Positions 1 to 12,657 of a stretch of 64,000 nucleotides of DNA are shown here, one piece after another. The notes beneath the pieces are model-generated. The model ran no database searches and had not been told where the DNA came from. It saw only the letters and a program-made list of their open reading frames with translations. The DNA comes from Emmonsiellopsis sp. PD_33 (lineage: Eukaryota; Ascomycota; Eurotiomycetes; Onygenales; Ajellomycetaceae). Position 1 is the stretch's first letter. Each line of letters begins with the position of its first letter. The position numbers and the translations under genes are program-made. The stretch lies in NCBI GenBank assembly GCA_032988165.1, contig JANTQF010000066.1:1-64000 (forward strand), in the 5' to 3' direction.

Positions 1-660
1 GTATCACACTCTCTATCACCAGATATATATATATAGGAATATATTTTTATATATCTTTTGTTTGCAGGGACCAAGCTACTCCTCAGACAAAGAAATTCCT
101 TCTCTAATATCAAGTATAGGGGGGGGGAGGCGTTTCGAAGGAAGGAGGACGTTTCGAAGGAAGGGCGATAAGGATTGATAGTAGCTTTCTTATCAGATAA
201 GCTCCGTTTCGAAGGTGTGCCAGCCAAATTGGCTGGGGAAGGTTGGGAGAGAGGCTTGGCACAGCAGGAGAGGGAAAATCAAAACGATCAGAGTTTTCGC
301 AGGCAATTGAAACTGCAATAACTCAACCAATTTGACTCGGAAACGCTCGGCGGTTCTTTCAAATGAAAGAATAGGCTTTGATCTACCTGTCACTCAATTT
401 ATATGATGCTTGGACCAGTGGTTGTGGTGCTGTGGTGAAAAAGAGGGATAATCTCCCACTTTTCGATGAAACCACGTTTTCAAACACCACACCCCCAATT
501 CTGGTCCAAACCTCACCAAAATTGAATGGCAAATAGATCTCGATGAGGGCTTTCGAATGAGGGTATTTGCGTTCAGAAATTCGAAGGGGAAGGCATGTTC
601 GAAGAATCGTTGTTGGAGAGTCTATTGTAACCACTAACAATATTTATTAATTATATCACA
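1..660. other. Unassigned repeat-like segment at window edge
   Basis: No gene is recognised. The segment is less AT-rich than what follows and carries a short near-direct repeat: the string GTTTCGAAGGAAGG occurs twice close together at about 132-165, with related TTTCGAAGG strings at about 207 and several TTCGAA sites to 600. A run of ten G lies near 120. Open frames of 60-85 codons exist on the minus strand but show no family resemblance. It is probably the margin of a transposon or a terminal-repeat remnant, which is inference only. Confidence 0.3.
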
Positions 661-3340
661 TTATAAACAAGAGATCCCCTTAGTTACTATAATAGAATAT
701 ATAAACTCACCAGTATATGTGCAGCATAAAATTAACCTCTTTCTAAAGAAGTTCAAGAAGTTCATCTACTATTATATTGATGATCTAGTTACTGTAAGTA
801 TCATTATAAAGAAATATGATAAACATCTAAGAAAGATCTTCAGCCTATTTTATAATAAGAATATTATTATTAACCTGAAGAAAGTATTTATCAGCTTCCC
901 CTCAGTTAGACTGCTAGGATATAAAGTCTCATCTCTAAATCTCATACTAATAGAGGATTGCATTACCACACTGATGAGAATCATATTCCCCAAGAATCTG
1001 AAGGACTTAGAGACTTATCTTAGCATGATAGGATAGCTGAGGAACTATATGCTCTTTTATACCTATTATGCAGAGCTCCTACAGGTGCATAAGATAATAC
1101 TCCTCAAAAATGTGCTAGTAAAAGAAAGATTATGAATCTAATTCTCCATCTGAATACCTCTTAGAAAGTCTATAGAAAAAGAAGAGAAGGCATTTAATAA
1201 TATACAAGTAGTATTTACTAAGGGTTTATTTCTAATACATTATGATAGTATGTGATATCTCTTCTTTAATGTTGATGCTTCTAAATAGAGAGGCTTTAGA
1301 GTAATGATATTTCATATAAAACTAAAATGAGTGCTACTCAAGGAGATACAGCATGAAAAAATCCCAGACTTTAAGATTCTACCTCTATCAACTATGATGA
1401 AGCCTATTATGTTCCTCTCCAAGATCCTCACATTAGTAGAAACTAGATACTAGCTAACTAAACTGAAGGTTGCATGTCTGATCTGAGCACTCAAGAAAAT
1501 GTGACATATAGTTGAGGTCACAGAACTTCCAGGGATTATATATACTAATCATTTAGCCACATTATAAATCATCAGATAGATGTTACTGACCACCTCTTTC
1601 ATAAACAAGCTTAACTTAAGGCTTATTCAAGCTATCCAATACATACAGTGATTTAACCTATAGATATTTTATAAACCTGACTACATACATATCATCTTAG
1701 ATGCTCTATCTTAATTGCAGTCAGATGCACCTATAGATCAGAATGAGCTTCTAAAAGATCTGATTATAGAGATTATAGATGCATTTCTAGTAGATTATAC
1801 AGTAATAATAATTATAATATCCTCATAGTTCTGATAAAGACTCTTTAATACCTACTAGTAAGACTCAAGGCTGGCTATAATCCTGAAAGTCATAAAGGTA
1901 AACAGTATACTGCCCAAGGAAAATCAGATCAAGTTGTCATATCATATCAACCTCAATAATAATTTATTATATTATAATTATAGTGATACTGTACAGCTCT
2001 GCATTCCCTAGCTACTTATTAGTAATATCATCAAGATTGCACATTCAGACACACACCTCAGACCCCAGTAAATCATAAAGAAGCTAAATAGATTGTTCAT
2101 CTATAAGAAATCTCACCTTGTCAAGAAATACATTTACCACTATCTTAGCTACCTGCAGAATGCTACTCATCATTATAAGCTATATAGCATACTTTAATTA
2201 ATTATCATAGAGTCATCTCTATTCTATACCATCATGATTGATATTATCCTTGGTCTCCTCAAGGGCCAATTTAATGCTGGTATGACAGTCACTTGCAAGA
2301 CAAGCAAGAGGATAGCCTTCATCTCAGAATGCTAAGGTTGAAATGTAGAATTATGAGTCAAGCTATTTATAAAGTAGTTAATAATGAGTGACTGAGGTAT
2401 CCTATCTTACATCATCTCAGATAGAGATAAGAAGTTTCTCAGTGAATTCTGAGTAATAATCTTTAAGTCTCTAGGGGTGAATCTCCTATATATTATAACT
2501 TATTACTCTCAAGTAGATGGCCAGTCAGAGATCATAAATTAGATGTATGAAATTATCCTCAGATATATAATTACAGCCCTGAAAGATTCATAAGAATGAG
2601 AGAACTTAGCTCTCTCACTTCAAGCACTCTTTAATAGTGCTATAGTATCAGTAATAGGGATATCCCCTTACTAATATATATATAGCTAGAAGCTTAAAAA
2701 TCTGCTCCAACTAGTATGAGCATTTCAAAATCAGAGCCCTCAAGATTTCTCTAGCTATCTTGATGTGAATGAGGCACTTCACACTGCAGTAATATTCATA
2801 AAGAAGTACTATGATAAGAAGTATACACCTAGATTCTTTACCACAGATAATAAGATACTTCTCTGAATTGATAAAGAATATAACACACCACTACTCCAGA
2901 CTTATAGTAAGTTTACCTTTTAGTATGTAGGTCTCTTCATAATCTATCATTAAGTTAACAGCCTTACCTACCTTCTGAACCTCTCAGTATACTTCTACAT
3001 ACATCCTGTGATTTTCATTGCCCATCTGAAACTCACTTCACAGGAGGAAGACCTCTTTGGGTGCACTCTACTAGTACTAAGCTCTATTGCAATGAAAGGA
3101 GATTTAAATGAATAAAAATTATATGAGATAGAAAAAATAATTGCAAAATGTATAAAGACTCTTAAATGTGATAATAAGGTTAAATATCTCATAAGATGGA
3201 AGGGCTATAGCCCAGAAGAAGATAGATAGTACTCAGAGTATACCCTCTAAGAGGTGAAGAAGCTTATATAATAATATGAGTATGACTGAGAAGAATCTAT
3301 ATTATCAATAAGACTACAATGAGGTTGCCCTGCAAAAGCA
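660..3340 (+). mobile_element. Ty3/Gypsy chromovirus pol relic, RIP-decayed
   Basis: This is a degenerate pol gene read on the plus strand. The reverse transcriptase core is at about 719-1036, with the YIDD catalytic box (YYIDDLV) and the downstream LLGYKVS motif. RNase H follows at about 1250-1740, integrase at about 2040-2600, with remnants such as ILGLLKGQFNAGMTVTCK, and a chromodomain at about 3178-3270 (YLIRWKGYSPEED). RT, RNase H, integrase and chromodomain in this order define a chromovirus of the Ty3/Gypsy group. The frame is broken mainly by TAA, TAG and TGA codons at places where the family has Gln or Trp, which is what C-to-T mutation would make. The 5' part (gag, protease) and clear LTRs are not found; the left end looks truncated near 660. 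It cannot make protein. Confidence 0.8.
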
Positions 3341-3955
3341 GTAGCCTAGCCTCTTAAAAAACTCAAAAGAACCCTAAAAGTGCTTTAATGTTTGCAGAAT
3401 ATAAATTAGAAAGAAAAACATGTAATTACTAACTATAGAGATTTCATACCTCTATATGATATTGATGTCTTTATTATCTAATTAAGTTCTTTATTTCATG
3501 AAATCTTCATTGCCTTATTATTACACTAGTTTGTATAGATAGCATCCCCATGTACCTATATACCTATATTTATAATAGTATTATCCTGTCAGTCTACCCA
3601 AACTCTGATATGTATTTCCCCATAGTTATTCTACACCTCACTATTTACTAATATATTTGATTCACTGCATGTAATGAACCCCATCCTGCTGAGGAATCTG
3701 CTGAAAGCTATAGACTTTCCATGACAAATATTATTTCTATAATGAGATATAAAATAAATATTTACTAAGTATAGGAACTTCTCATGGCATTGAAGGACCC
3801 AGTCTTTGAAATCTACAGACATTTATAACTGTTATTATAGTGAATTCACTGATAATACTTTACTAATCCCACACACATATAATCTATCTAAAATCACCCC
3901 TTCCACCAATACATACCTACACACCTACCTTCATGCCATAAGATGTGAAGTCACC
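3340..3955. other. AT-rich spacer between two decayed elements
   Basis: No coding signal is seen. The stretch lies between the chromodomain end and the start of the next decayed frame. It could hold a degraded LTR or the untranslated leader of the next element, because the next frame opens with a good ATG context after it. I could not find a matching copy elsewhere in the window to prove an LTR. Confidence 0.3.
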
Positions 3956-6900
3956 ATGGCACCCCACAGTGAAAAAGATAAAGGTAAAGATGAAGTTAAG
4001 AAGGCTAAAGATAAAAATACCTTTACATTCAAAATCATAAAGTAATATGAATCTACTAGTACATCTCTTATATTAATAAAAACTTCTAAAAAGAAACATC
4101 AGACACTTCAGGCAGCTATCAACTCCCTAATTAGTATAATGAATCTTATAGACCTCAACATTAGTGATAGCTCCCCTGCAGGTAGAGCTGATAATACAAA
4201 AGAGAAGTAAAGAATAATAAATGAGGAGGCAGATGAGAAGTAAGTGAAATAGACACTTAAGACTTTAAATTATCTAAACTGAGAAATAGATATACTCATT
4301 ATAAATATAAAATATCATAGATTTCCTATTACAGTTATTAATATAATATTAGTCTTAGCTTTGCAAATCATCATTACTGACCTGAAAGATTAGAGATGCA
4401 GTTAAATACTCTATGACAACAGACTAATTTCCCAACTAAAAGATCATAAAGTAAGATAAACTGAGAAAGAAAATATGACTCTGACACTCTTCATTACTGG
4501 AAATACTTTACAATTTTCAATCCTAAAAATATGTATGGACCCAGGAAAGGGCTAGAACTTCCAAGGCTTTAAGCTGAAAGAACCCTCATCAGAGCCTCAA
4601 ATAAAACATCTAAAGATTAAGATTGGAATGACAATTAATAGGATTAAAGGCAAATAAAATAAGGATAATAAGATTAATGATGTGAAAATAATTAATAATA
4701 TAAATAAACCTGTCTTTCTCTAAAATATCTCTCATAATCTGGGTTATAAAGTGTGCAATTCCCTTGGAAAACACCTTAGCAAGAGTAAGATCAGATATAA
4801 TGATACATATACAATTAGAGAAGCACATCAGCAAGCCATACTGAACATTCAAAGTAGATACAAGGCAGATAAGTATATTATAGATAAGAAATAATATGTA
4901 TGCCTATAAAATTGAAGAGCTATGATGTAAAACTAGGAAATTAATATTCTACTAAATAAATGGGAATGTCAGAACACTGTGATCTTCCTATCAGGCACAA
5001 CTGAGTAAGATGTTATAAACACTGTAAATAACCTCTACTATTAGAACTATTAGGAGCAAATTGAGCAAACTTGATTCTTTCATATTAGATGCCCCTCTAC
5101 AATATACATTCTAATGTAGAGACTTAACCATATAGAGGCCAAGATCCTTAAATGCCTACAAAATGACAATCAGATTATAACTAATAGATCAGCAGATATA
5201 CTAGAGAATACTAATAATAAAGAATATATCAGTAAGAATAACTTCACTGACATCAGCATCAATACCCTCTTAGATAACTATTAGGCTTGCAATGAAACTT
5301 CATCCCTGCAATCAGAGAGCTACAAAACTATCATAGAGACTCTAATAGTTGTTGTGGAGACCCCCATACTATATATTACTAAGAGAAGTAAGAAGGCAGT
5401 CTGATGTGTTATAACTCTATACAGTATGAAAGCACAGTCAGCATATAATGTAGTAGATGACTAGAAATCCATGGGCACTCTATATAATAAGATGATGGCT
5501 GTAAGTGACCAGAAACTGCATTACATAACTAAAGACATTATAGAATAATAGGGGAAATGACTTAATAATCTCATAGAGGATACCTATATGACTGGGACCT
5601 CTGATGCCACTAATAAAGATGTATACATCTACAAAGATGCTATTAAATGCATCATGAAACTACATTAGCTAAAGTAACATAAGGTAGAGATTATGACTGA
5701 AACACTACATATATCTAGCACTACATTTCATAATATATTTATTATGGTAGATGGGTAACTATAAAGAGCCCTACAGAAACTTGATGATGCTGATGCTGAT
5801 GATATTTTTAAACCTCAGAGTTAATAGTCTAATTAGAAGAAACTTAGTAATAAAATTTAAGGAGGCTTGCTTAGTTTTTCTCCCATATAGAAGATTCTGT
5901 AGATTTACTCTCTTAAAGCTAAATAAGCAGTTAAGACAGTTATCATATTAGATAATATATAGCTTAAAAAAGCTGTGGACCTTGTTCAGCAATGAATTGA
6001 TCTAAGTGTTTCTTATAACTATATTATGTTCATGAATGTTGATACCAGACAGAAAGTAATAAAGAACCTCATTAACTATTAAGAAGTAGTAGGAGAAACT
6101 GCAGCTTACTAAGAAAAGATTTTACTAGAGAGCTTCAAGGCTGATAAAGATCACACACAAGTAATATAATGTATAGCTTGACTGTATAAAATTAGTAATG
6201 ATAATATAAACACTCTAATAGATTACTAGAATGAGAAAGAAGTACTATTTCACACAATCAAAAAGATAATAACATAATGAATCAGATAGGAGATTAAATG
6301 ACTATAGAAACTAGTAATGACACCAGAAAAGCTTCTAGATGTACCAGATAATCTTAAAGTAACATTATAACTAATATATTTGTGCAACATCAAACCTGCA
6401 AATGCTGTAGCAATACTGAACAAGTAATCTAGCACAGGGATGTGATATGATAATATGCAAGGCCTGCTCAATGAAGAATTGCATATAGCTATTAATGAAC
6501 TCACTGAGTACACCCATGATTGCTCAATTAAGTCTGTACTAACTCTATTTGCCAGTCTCAAAACTCTTGACACAGTCCTTCAGAAAGATGTCATACTTGC
6601 CTACACCCATACCATATAATAGCTCATTGAACTGTTTGATGTTAAAGAAAAGGAAGTGAAGGAGATTCTTGCAGTTATTAAGAGATATAGAATGCCCTAC
6701 TATAAGATGTGCTACATGAATGAAGATTGTCTTGAGGAGAACTTAAAAGGATTTACCATAGAGGAGGAATAGCAATAAAAACTGACATTATAGACACCCC
6801 CTGATCTCCATACTCTATAATAACTCAGCTACAGAGTGTGATCATAGAGATAGAAAGCAAGGTTTTCTTTTCACTTAGTATGTTATTTATTATTATATTA

Positions 6901-7090
6901 TGCATTATAAGATCTCATGTTTCATTTGTTTGCTCTACAATCCTGCATGTAACTACTGCAATGAGAGCATTATGTGCCTTTCTGAAAGAAGCCACTTATT
7001 ATACATACATACTCCATATCATGGAATATTCATGGTACTTAGTTACCTACATAGCTTAGTCAGGCCCTGTAGTATAAATAGCTATGAATA
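3956..7090 (+). pseudogene. Long decayed ORF of unknown family, probably transposon-borne
   Basis: From the ATG at 3956 (MAPHSEKDKGKDEVKKAKDK) one frame can be followed for about 950 codons to about 6840. It is interrupted only by TAA, TAG and TGA. Restoring those to Gln or Trp reads sensibly throughout, for example around 4730, 5760 and 6500, and I see no frameshift before about 6840. After that the sense moves to another frame, where a Cys-rich patch occurs at 6915-6960 (CFICLLYNPACNYC, C-x2-C-x7-C-x2-C). The N terminus is Lys-rich and charged, and the middle is Asn/Ile/Lys-rich, as heavy C-to-T decay would cause. I do not recognise the family. A Gag-like structural protein with a terminal zinc-binding motif is possible but unproven. 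It is surrounded by Gypsy relics on both sides. Confidence 0.55.
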
Positions 7091-7149
7091 GCCTAGGAAT
7101 GTAGAGAAATCAACCTTATTCTATATAATATTTTAATCTCAAGTTATCC

Positions 7150-10100
7150 TAATTACAGTTCTTTAATCTTTATTATATCAAAGTGACCTATATGTGGATC
7201 ATCATGATGGATTTATAGTAACTCTCATTTTAGAGTCCTACTAGCAGGAATAAAAATAGATCTATTAAATGTCAGGAGGCTATAATCTCCTATTAACCAT
7301 TCTTTCAACTTAGCTGCTAGCTTTGAATCCTCAAGCCTGCTATTTGAATTTAACCTGGGTTTTTCACAATCTTTCAGCTCTTAAATCTGAGATACACAAA
7401 AGGTGTCTCTATCTTATACCTCCTTAATAAATTCTTAAAGCATCTTAGAGGAAAGTTCATAGCCTATTTCATCTGAAGCAGCATCTATTGCAGCCAGACA
7501 TGGTATAAGACATTCTAGACTGCTAGTACCAGCTTTATTAAGTATTATTATTCCAGTTAGTTTAATATTACTAATTTAGCTGTCTGAAGTAACCTCTACA
7601 GCTCTAAATTAAAATCTACAACTAGGTATAATTAAACTCCATACAGCCAGTTTTTTCTGCAATATAGGAAGTGCTCTATTAACATCTTCCTCCTGCAGGA
7701 CTATTTTATAGTCTAGCTGCTGTGAAGGTGCATCAGCTGGGTTAAGCTGGCCAGGATAATAATAAATATAAAAATTATATTCAGATAATAACTCAGCTCA
7801 TCTAGCCTATCTTACAGACAGTTTCTTGATGATGAAGAAATAATGCAAATTCACATGATCTGAAAGAACTTAAATAGGAAAATTACTATCCTACAGGTAG
7901 TATCATCAAGTTTTGAATGATTTAATAATTATGAGGAGTTCTTGATTGTGTGTATTATACTGTTGTTACATTAAATTTAATTTCCTTGAAAAGAAAGCTA
8001 CTAGAGCTCAGTCTTACCTATAAGTTATAAGTGGATAGGAGCCTTCCCACCTACTAAACCCATTTTGATTTGGGTTTTCCATTAACTGAGATAATATTTT
8101 ATAAATACTAAATCCAGAGGCATCTATCTCTAGTTGAACAGGTTGATTGGGGTCAAAATGATTAAGGAGTATTGCTTCTATAAAGGCCTTTTTGATTGCA
8201 GCTAATACTGCCCTGACATCTTCAGTGAAATGAAATAGCCCAGGTTTTTTGCCTTTAATACTACTCTTAAGTAACTTAGTTATAGGAGCTGTTATTTGAG
8301 AATAAGTGTATATAAATTTCCAGTAAAAATTTGTAAAACCTAGGAAAACTTGCACTTCTCAAAATGTATGTAGTTCAGACTATTCCAAGATAGTAGCTAT
8401 GTGAGCTTAATTCATATAGACTCCATTGACACCTACTATAAACTCAAGAAATTCCACTTCCTAGGTAAAGAATGTACACTTTGATTTCTTAGTAAAAAGA
8501 TTATATTATTAGAGATGTTCTAAAATCTATTGAATGTACTCCTTATGCTCTTCTTTAGTATCTGAAAAGATAAAGATATCATCAAGATAAATGATACATG
8601 AGATGTTGAGTAGGCCCTGAAGTGCCTGGTTAATATAAGTTTGAAATGTAGCTGGAACATTATAGAAATCTAAGGGGAGAACTAGATATTTAAAATTGTC
8701 ATACTTTGTTTGAAAAGTAGTCTTCCATTCATCACCCTTCTTTATCTGAATTTGATAATAGGTATCTTGCAAATCAAGCTTTAAAAAATGCTTTTTCCTG
8801 GATAATTGATTCATCATCTTATCAATCAAAGGTAAAGGGGTATGATCTTTAATTGTTACCTTATTTAGACCTCTATAGTCTATGCATAGATGTAATTCAT
8901 CATCCTTCTTAGGTATAAATAGGATGGGAGCCCCTACAGGGCTTTGAGAGGATTAAATCCAATTTTATAATTGCATGTTCTCAAGATATTTCTGAAGTGT
9001 TTCTAGCTTAATTACTGATAGATTATAAAGTGGACTGTATGGTGATGACTTGCTGTTGTATAGGTTGATTTTGTGAGTAACTTATTTAATATTAGCTAGC
9101 TTTGAAGCTTCTTCTTCAGAGAAAACATCTTGAAAATCTTGAAAAATCTTGATGATTCAAGAGTCTATCATATTCAGAGAATTGATGTTAGGAATTGACC
9201 ATACTCAACTATCTTTAGGATTATTTGTATCTACTAAAACATTGCTGAATATATAATAGATGCATGGTTCATCTTTAACTGATACTATAAACTCAAAGGG
9301 ATTCTCAATAGAAATCTGTGTATCAATGAGTTGGAAATATCATGTTTAAGCAACCCAGTTAACTAATAGATTATTAGCAAGTATCCAAGGCATGCCCAAG
9401 ATGATGTCCTTATGTGTCATATTGATAACTTCAAAAGATAGGTTTTCTCCTTGCAAAAAATCCTCTGAGTCAGTTATTTAGTAGGTTATATCAATAAGGC
9501 CATAATGATAGGAATAAGTTCCATTGGCAAACTATACTATACTATGAGTAGTAGATTTTGACACTTTTCAACCACATAACTCTGCAAAATTGACTGAAAT
9601 ACAGTCTACTTCCAAACTGGGGTTGAATAGGCACCTAATTGAAAGTGTTCTGATAGAAGTATCAAGTTGAATGATTATATGTAACTGATGATCTTTTAAC
9701 TTTCTTAAAGATTCTAAGAGGTTAGATTAGTTAAGGGGATCTATAATTTCCATTCTGAATGAGAGGCCTGAGTGTAGTTATTCCTAAGAGTTATCTGATG
9801 TATTAATTGCTGAGACCTTAACAACATCCTTAGAATCCTTTTTCTTAGATTGACAATCAGAAGCATAGTGATCTGACTTGCCATAATTATAGTAAAGATT
9901 CTTATTCTTATGTTTATTTCATTCTTATTGAGAAAGAGGATTCTTTAAAGCAGATTGATTCTACTTTTCAGGGTTATTTTATTGATGTTTATGGCCTTCT
10001 TATTGGAAATTAATATTCTAATTCTTATTGGGATCAGACTGCTCATCAGCAGGTTATTTAGAGGTTTTAGTCTTCTTAAGTTGGATTTGAAGATGAGAAG

Positions 10101-10800
10101 TGAGGTTAACTAGTTGAGTCTGATCTATAGGAATCTCTTGGTAATTATTGATTGTATTCTGAATAGAAGAGTGCAACTTAGCATAGAAAAGCTGTGTTTA
10201 TAAGGTTTTGAGGTCAAGTTTAAGCTCATTCTAGTATTTATTAAAGGTGGCTTCAAAAGCATGAACAGTTTGACTCTCTTATTGGGTAAGGCTATGAAAC
10301 TGAGTAGTAGCTGTATAGCCTTAATTTCAGTGATCTTCAATTTGATTCATGAGGAATTCTTTGAACTGTTTCCAAGTGTATATAATACCTGTATTATGAA
10401 GTTTATTTTTCTTGATGCTTCAAGTAGTTTCAACAGTGTCATGTAGATGAATAGTAGCATATAGGATATAAGACCTATCTTATTTGAAATGGTCTGGAGT
10501 AAGTTTGTATTTTCATTCAAGAAAATGGGTAAAGGTTTGATATTCTATAATATTATTTCTATAATAAGGCTTAGAATCTCTAGTCTTAATTCTATGAGGT
10601 CTAGTTAAGAATAGACCTTCTTGGTTCTGATTTGATGATATGTTAGCTGGAGAAGTTTGATGATCCTCTAATAAGATAGATATATTATTAAGAGGGACAT
10701 CAGATTCAGCATGAGTATTTATGGCTTGTTAGTTCAAAAAGTTTGATATATTAATGAATGCTAATCTGAGGTAGACTGAAGAGTAATTTAAATTGTAAGT
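7150..10800 (-). mobile_element. Ty3/Gypsy retrotransposon gag-pol relic, RIP-decayed
   Basis: On the minus strand, gag lies at about 10,800-9790 and ends in a nucleocapsid zinc knuckle at about 9880 (YYNYGKSDHYASDCQSK). The first two cysteines of the expected C-x2-C-x4-H-x4-C have become Tyr, a G-to-A change. A retroviral-type protease region follows at about 9700-9250, then reverse transcriptase at about 8830-8527 (LKLDLQDTYYQI, IYLDDIFIFS). The RT/RNase H connection is at about 8355-8014 (FLGFTNFYWKFI, EIDASGFSI) and the RNase H end at about 7840-7690 (ARWAELLSEYNFYIYYYPGQ). No integrase or chromodomain follows before about 7150, so the 3' part is missing. Stops again sit at Gln/Trp positions. 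It differs from the plus-strand element at 660-3340 in orientation and in the retained part. Confidence 0.8.
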
Positions 10801-11249
10801 ATATTCTAATATCTAAGTGATGATACTACTATATTAGGAATAGAGATAGTACTATATTAGTTAATGCTCAGAAGGGATGAGAAGCTGATGAGTAGGTTAG
10901 ACTATTCAGAGCTCAGAGAGGTAGAGTTCATCAATGAGAGCTTTGCTAGACTAGAGGAGATAGATATCTTAATATCATAAAGAGGGGAATATGTAGGTGA
11001 ATAGGTGAGAGGATTTCCAAATATTAGATAGATTAATAAATGAATTACTGACCTTCAGTAAGTCTAAAAGATCAGTAACTATCTATATGAAGCTTTCTGG
11101 AGCTGCTGGATCTATCTATGATGTTGTGTTCTAATCAGGCCTGAGTGGAACTCTATAATGAGATATATAATGATATATATAATGAAGTTCAATGAGATGG
11201 TTACAGGACATCTAACTGGTAGAATAATATATTACTAGTATAAGGTCAT
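10800..11249. other. Possible 5' LTR/leader of the minus-strand Gypsy element
   Basis: No coding signal. It lies directly 5' of gag in the minus orientation and directly abuts the truncated end of the MULE relic, so it is where an LTR plus leader would be expected. There is no second copy at the other end of the element to confirm an LTR. Confidence 0.3.
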
Positions 11250-12657
11250 AACATATATTAAGTGTAACATCTAGACATTCATTAAAAAACACCTGTATAA
11301 TAAAGCTCTGCATTAAGACCTTCCTAATATAACTACCTATATTAATACAATTTATATCTCTATCAAAGTAGATATCTCAATGTTTCTCTATACAGCCACT
11401 GAGGAGAAATATACTATCATCTAGGAGGCATTTTATTATAAATATCAGATGCTCTATCCTATTATTATCAACTATTTAGTAAATCAGTGAATTCCTTATA
11501 AGGAAAAGATCATAATGATATGAGTTAATTAAATAATTCACTATAGAAATCTTGCAACATCACAAGCAGAGAAATATCATAAGATAATAAAGAAAGTTCT
11601 CTTTTATAGTAGTATTTTTTATATTGATGATGTGATCCTTCATCTACATAATTACCTTAATATATGAAATTTAGAGATTCTCAGTGAGATTACCATCAAA
11701 AAAATCAGTTGCAATTATAGACATATAAAGGTGCTATTTAAAGACTATATAATCATTATATCACTCTATACCTTTAATAAAATTCTAAATATTATGAAGC
11801 AATTCAATTTAGATGTAGATACTCACCTTTCTTTCTATATAGATTATATTCAAACATTCATAAGACTCTCCTGTGCTCACATTATTCAATAACACCTCAT
11901 TAATAGGATATATTTGATAATAGAGGAGTTCAATCTGCACTGGGCACTTAATGTCTCAGATTCAGAGCCAATTAACTACTACCTGATAGTTGACAAATCA
12001 GAGCAGATAGTGTCACATTCACATAATCAAATATAAATAGCTTCAGTGGCAGTGAGCAGGCAAATTCTCTCACAATTTGAATAGATTGATATGACATTAG
12101 AGAGAGATTAACAGGCAGCAGATCAGACAGCAGATCAGATGATACCTCTCTCTACACAGATAAGAGAATGTCCCTGCAGGCACCCACAGGGATGAAGATA
12201 GAAGGATAGAGATAGAGGTAGAAGGGGTAGAGCATTCATTACAGTTAAGAATAACAATTTGAACATTTAAATGCAGAGCATGCAGAACATTTTTAATATA
12301 AACATGGAAAACATGCAGAATTAAGAGATTTCTGGGTAGATTTTCATTGTTTTTCAATATTTCCCTTATATTTAATAGCTTATGATTGCCTACATCAATT
12401 TTTTGCCTATTTATAGCACTATTTCTATCTTTTCTTATCTATAGAGAGATTAATTAAAGAAGATGCCAGTATTATATGTTGAAAATCTCCCTACCCCCCC
12501 CCTCTATGGGTGAGTGGAAATAGACTGCCTTTTTCCCTTTTAGATTTAGTGTATTATTAGTAGGGTGAAAATAGACTGCTTATTTTTCCTAATCAGGACT
12601 AGTATGGAAAAATGGGGTAAAAATAGTCAAAAGTTAGGGTAGATTTAGCCAAACCCA
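11250..12657 (+). mobile_element. 5'-truncated Mutator-like element (MULE) relic
   Basis: This segment is homologous over its whole length to the right half of the MULE at 58,566-61,387. Homology begins near 11,250 (AAGTGTAACAT in both) and continues to the terminal TTTAGCCAAACCC, which ends at 12,656. It keeps the C-terminal part of the transposase frame and the right terminal inverted repeat (about 12,510-12,657) but lacks the left half. Compared with the 3' copy it carries many more C-to-T and G-to-A changes; for example a Trp codon in NQWIPHKEK of the other copy is TGA here. The left break abuts Gypsy sequence, which may have caused the truncation. Confidence 0.8.
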
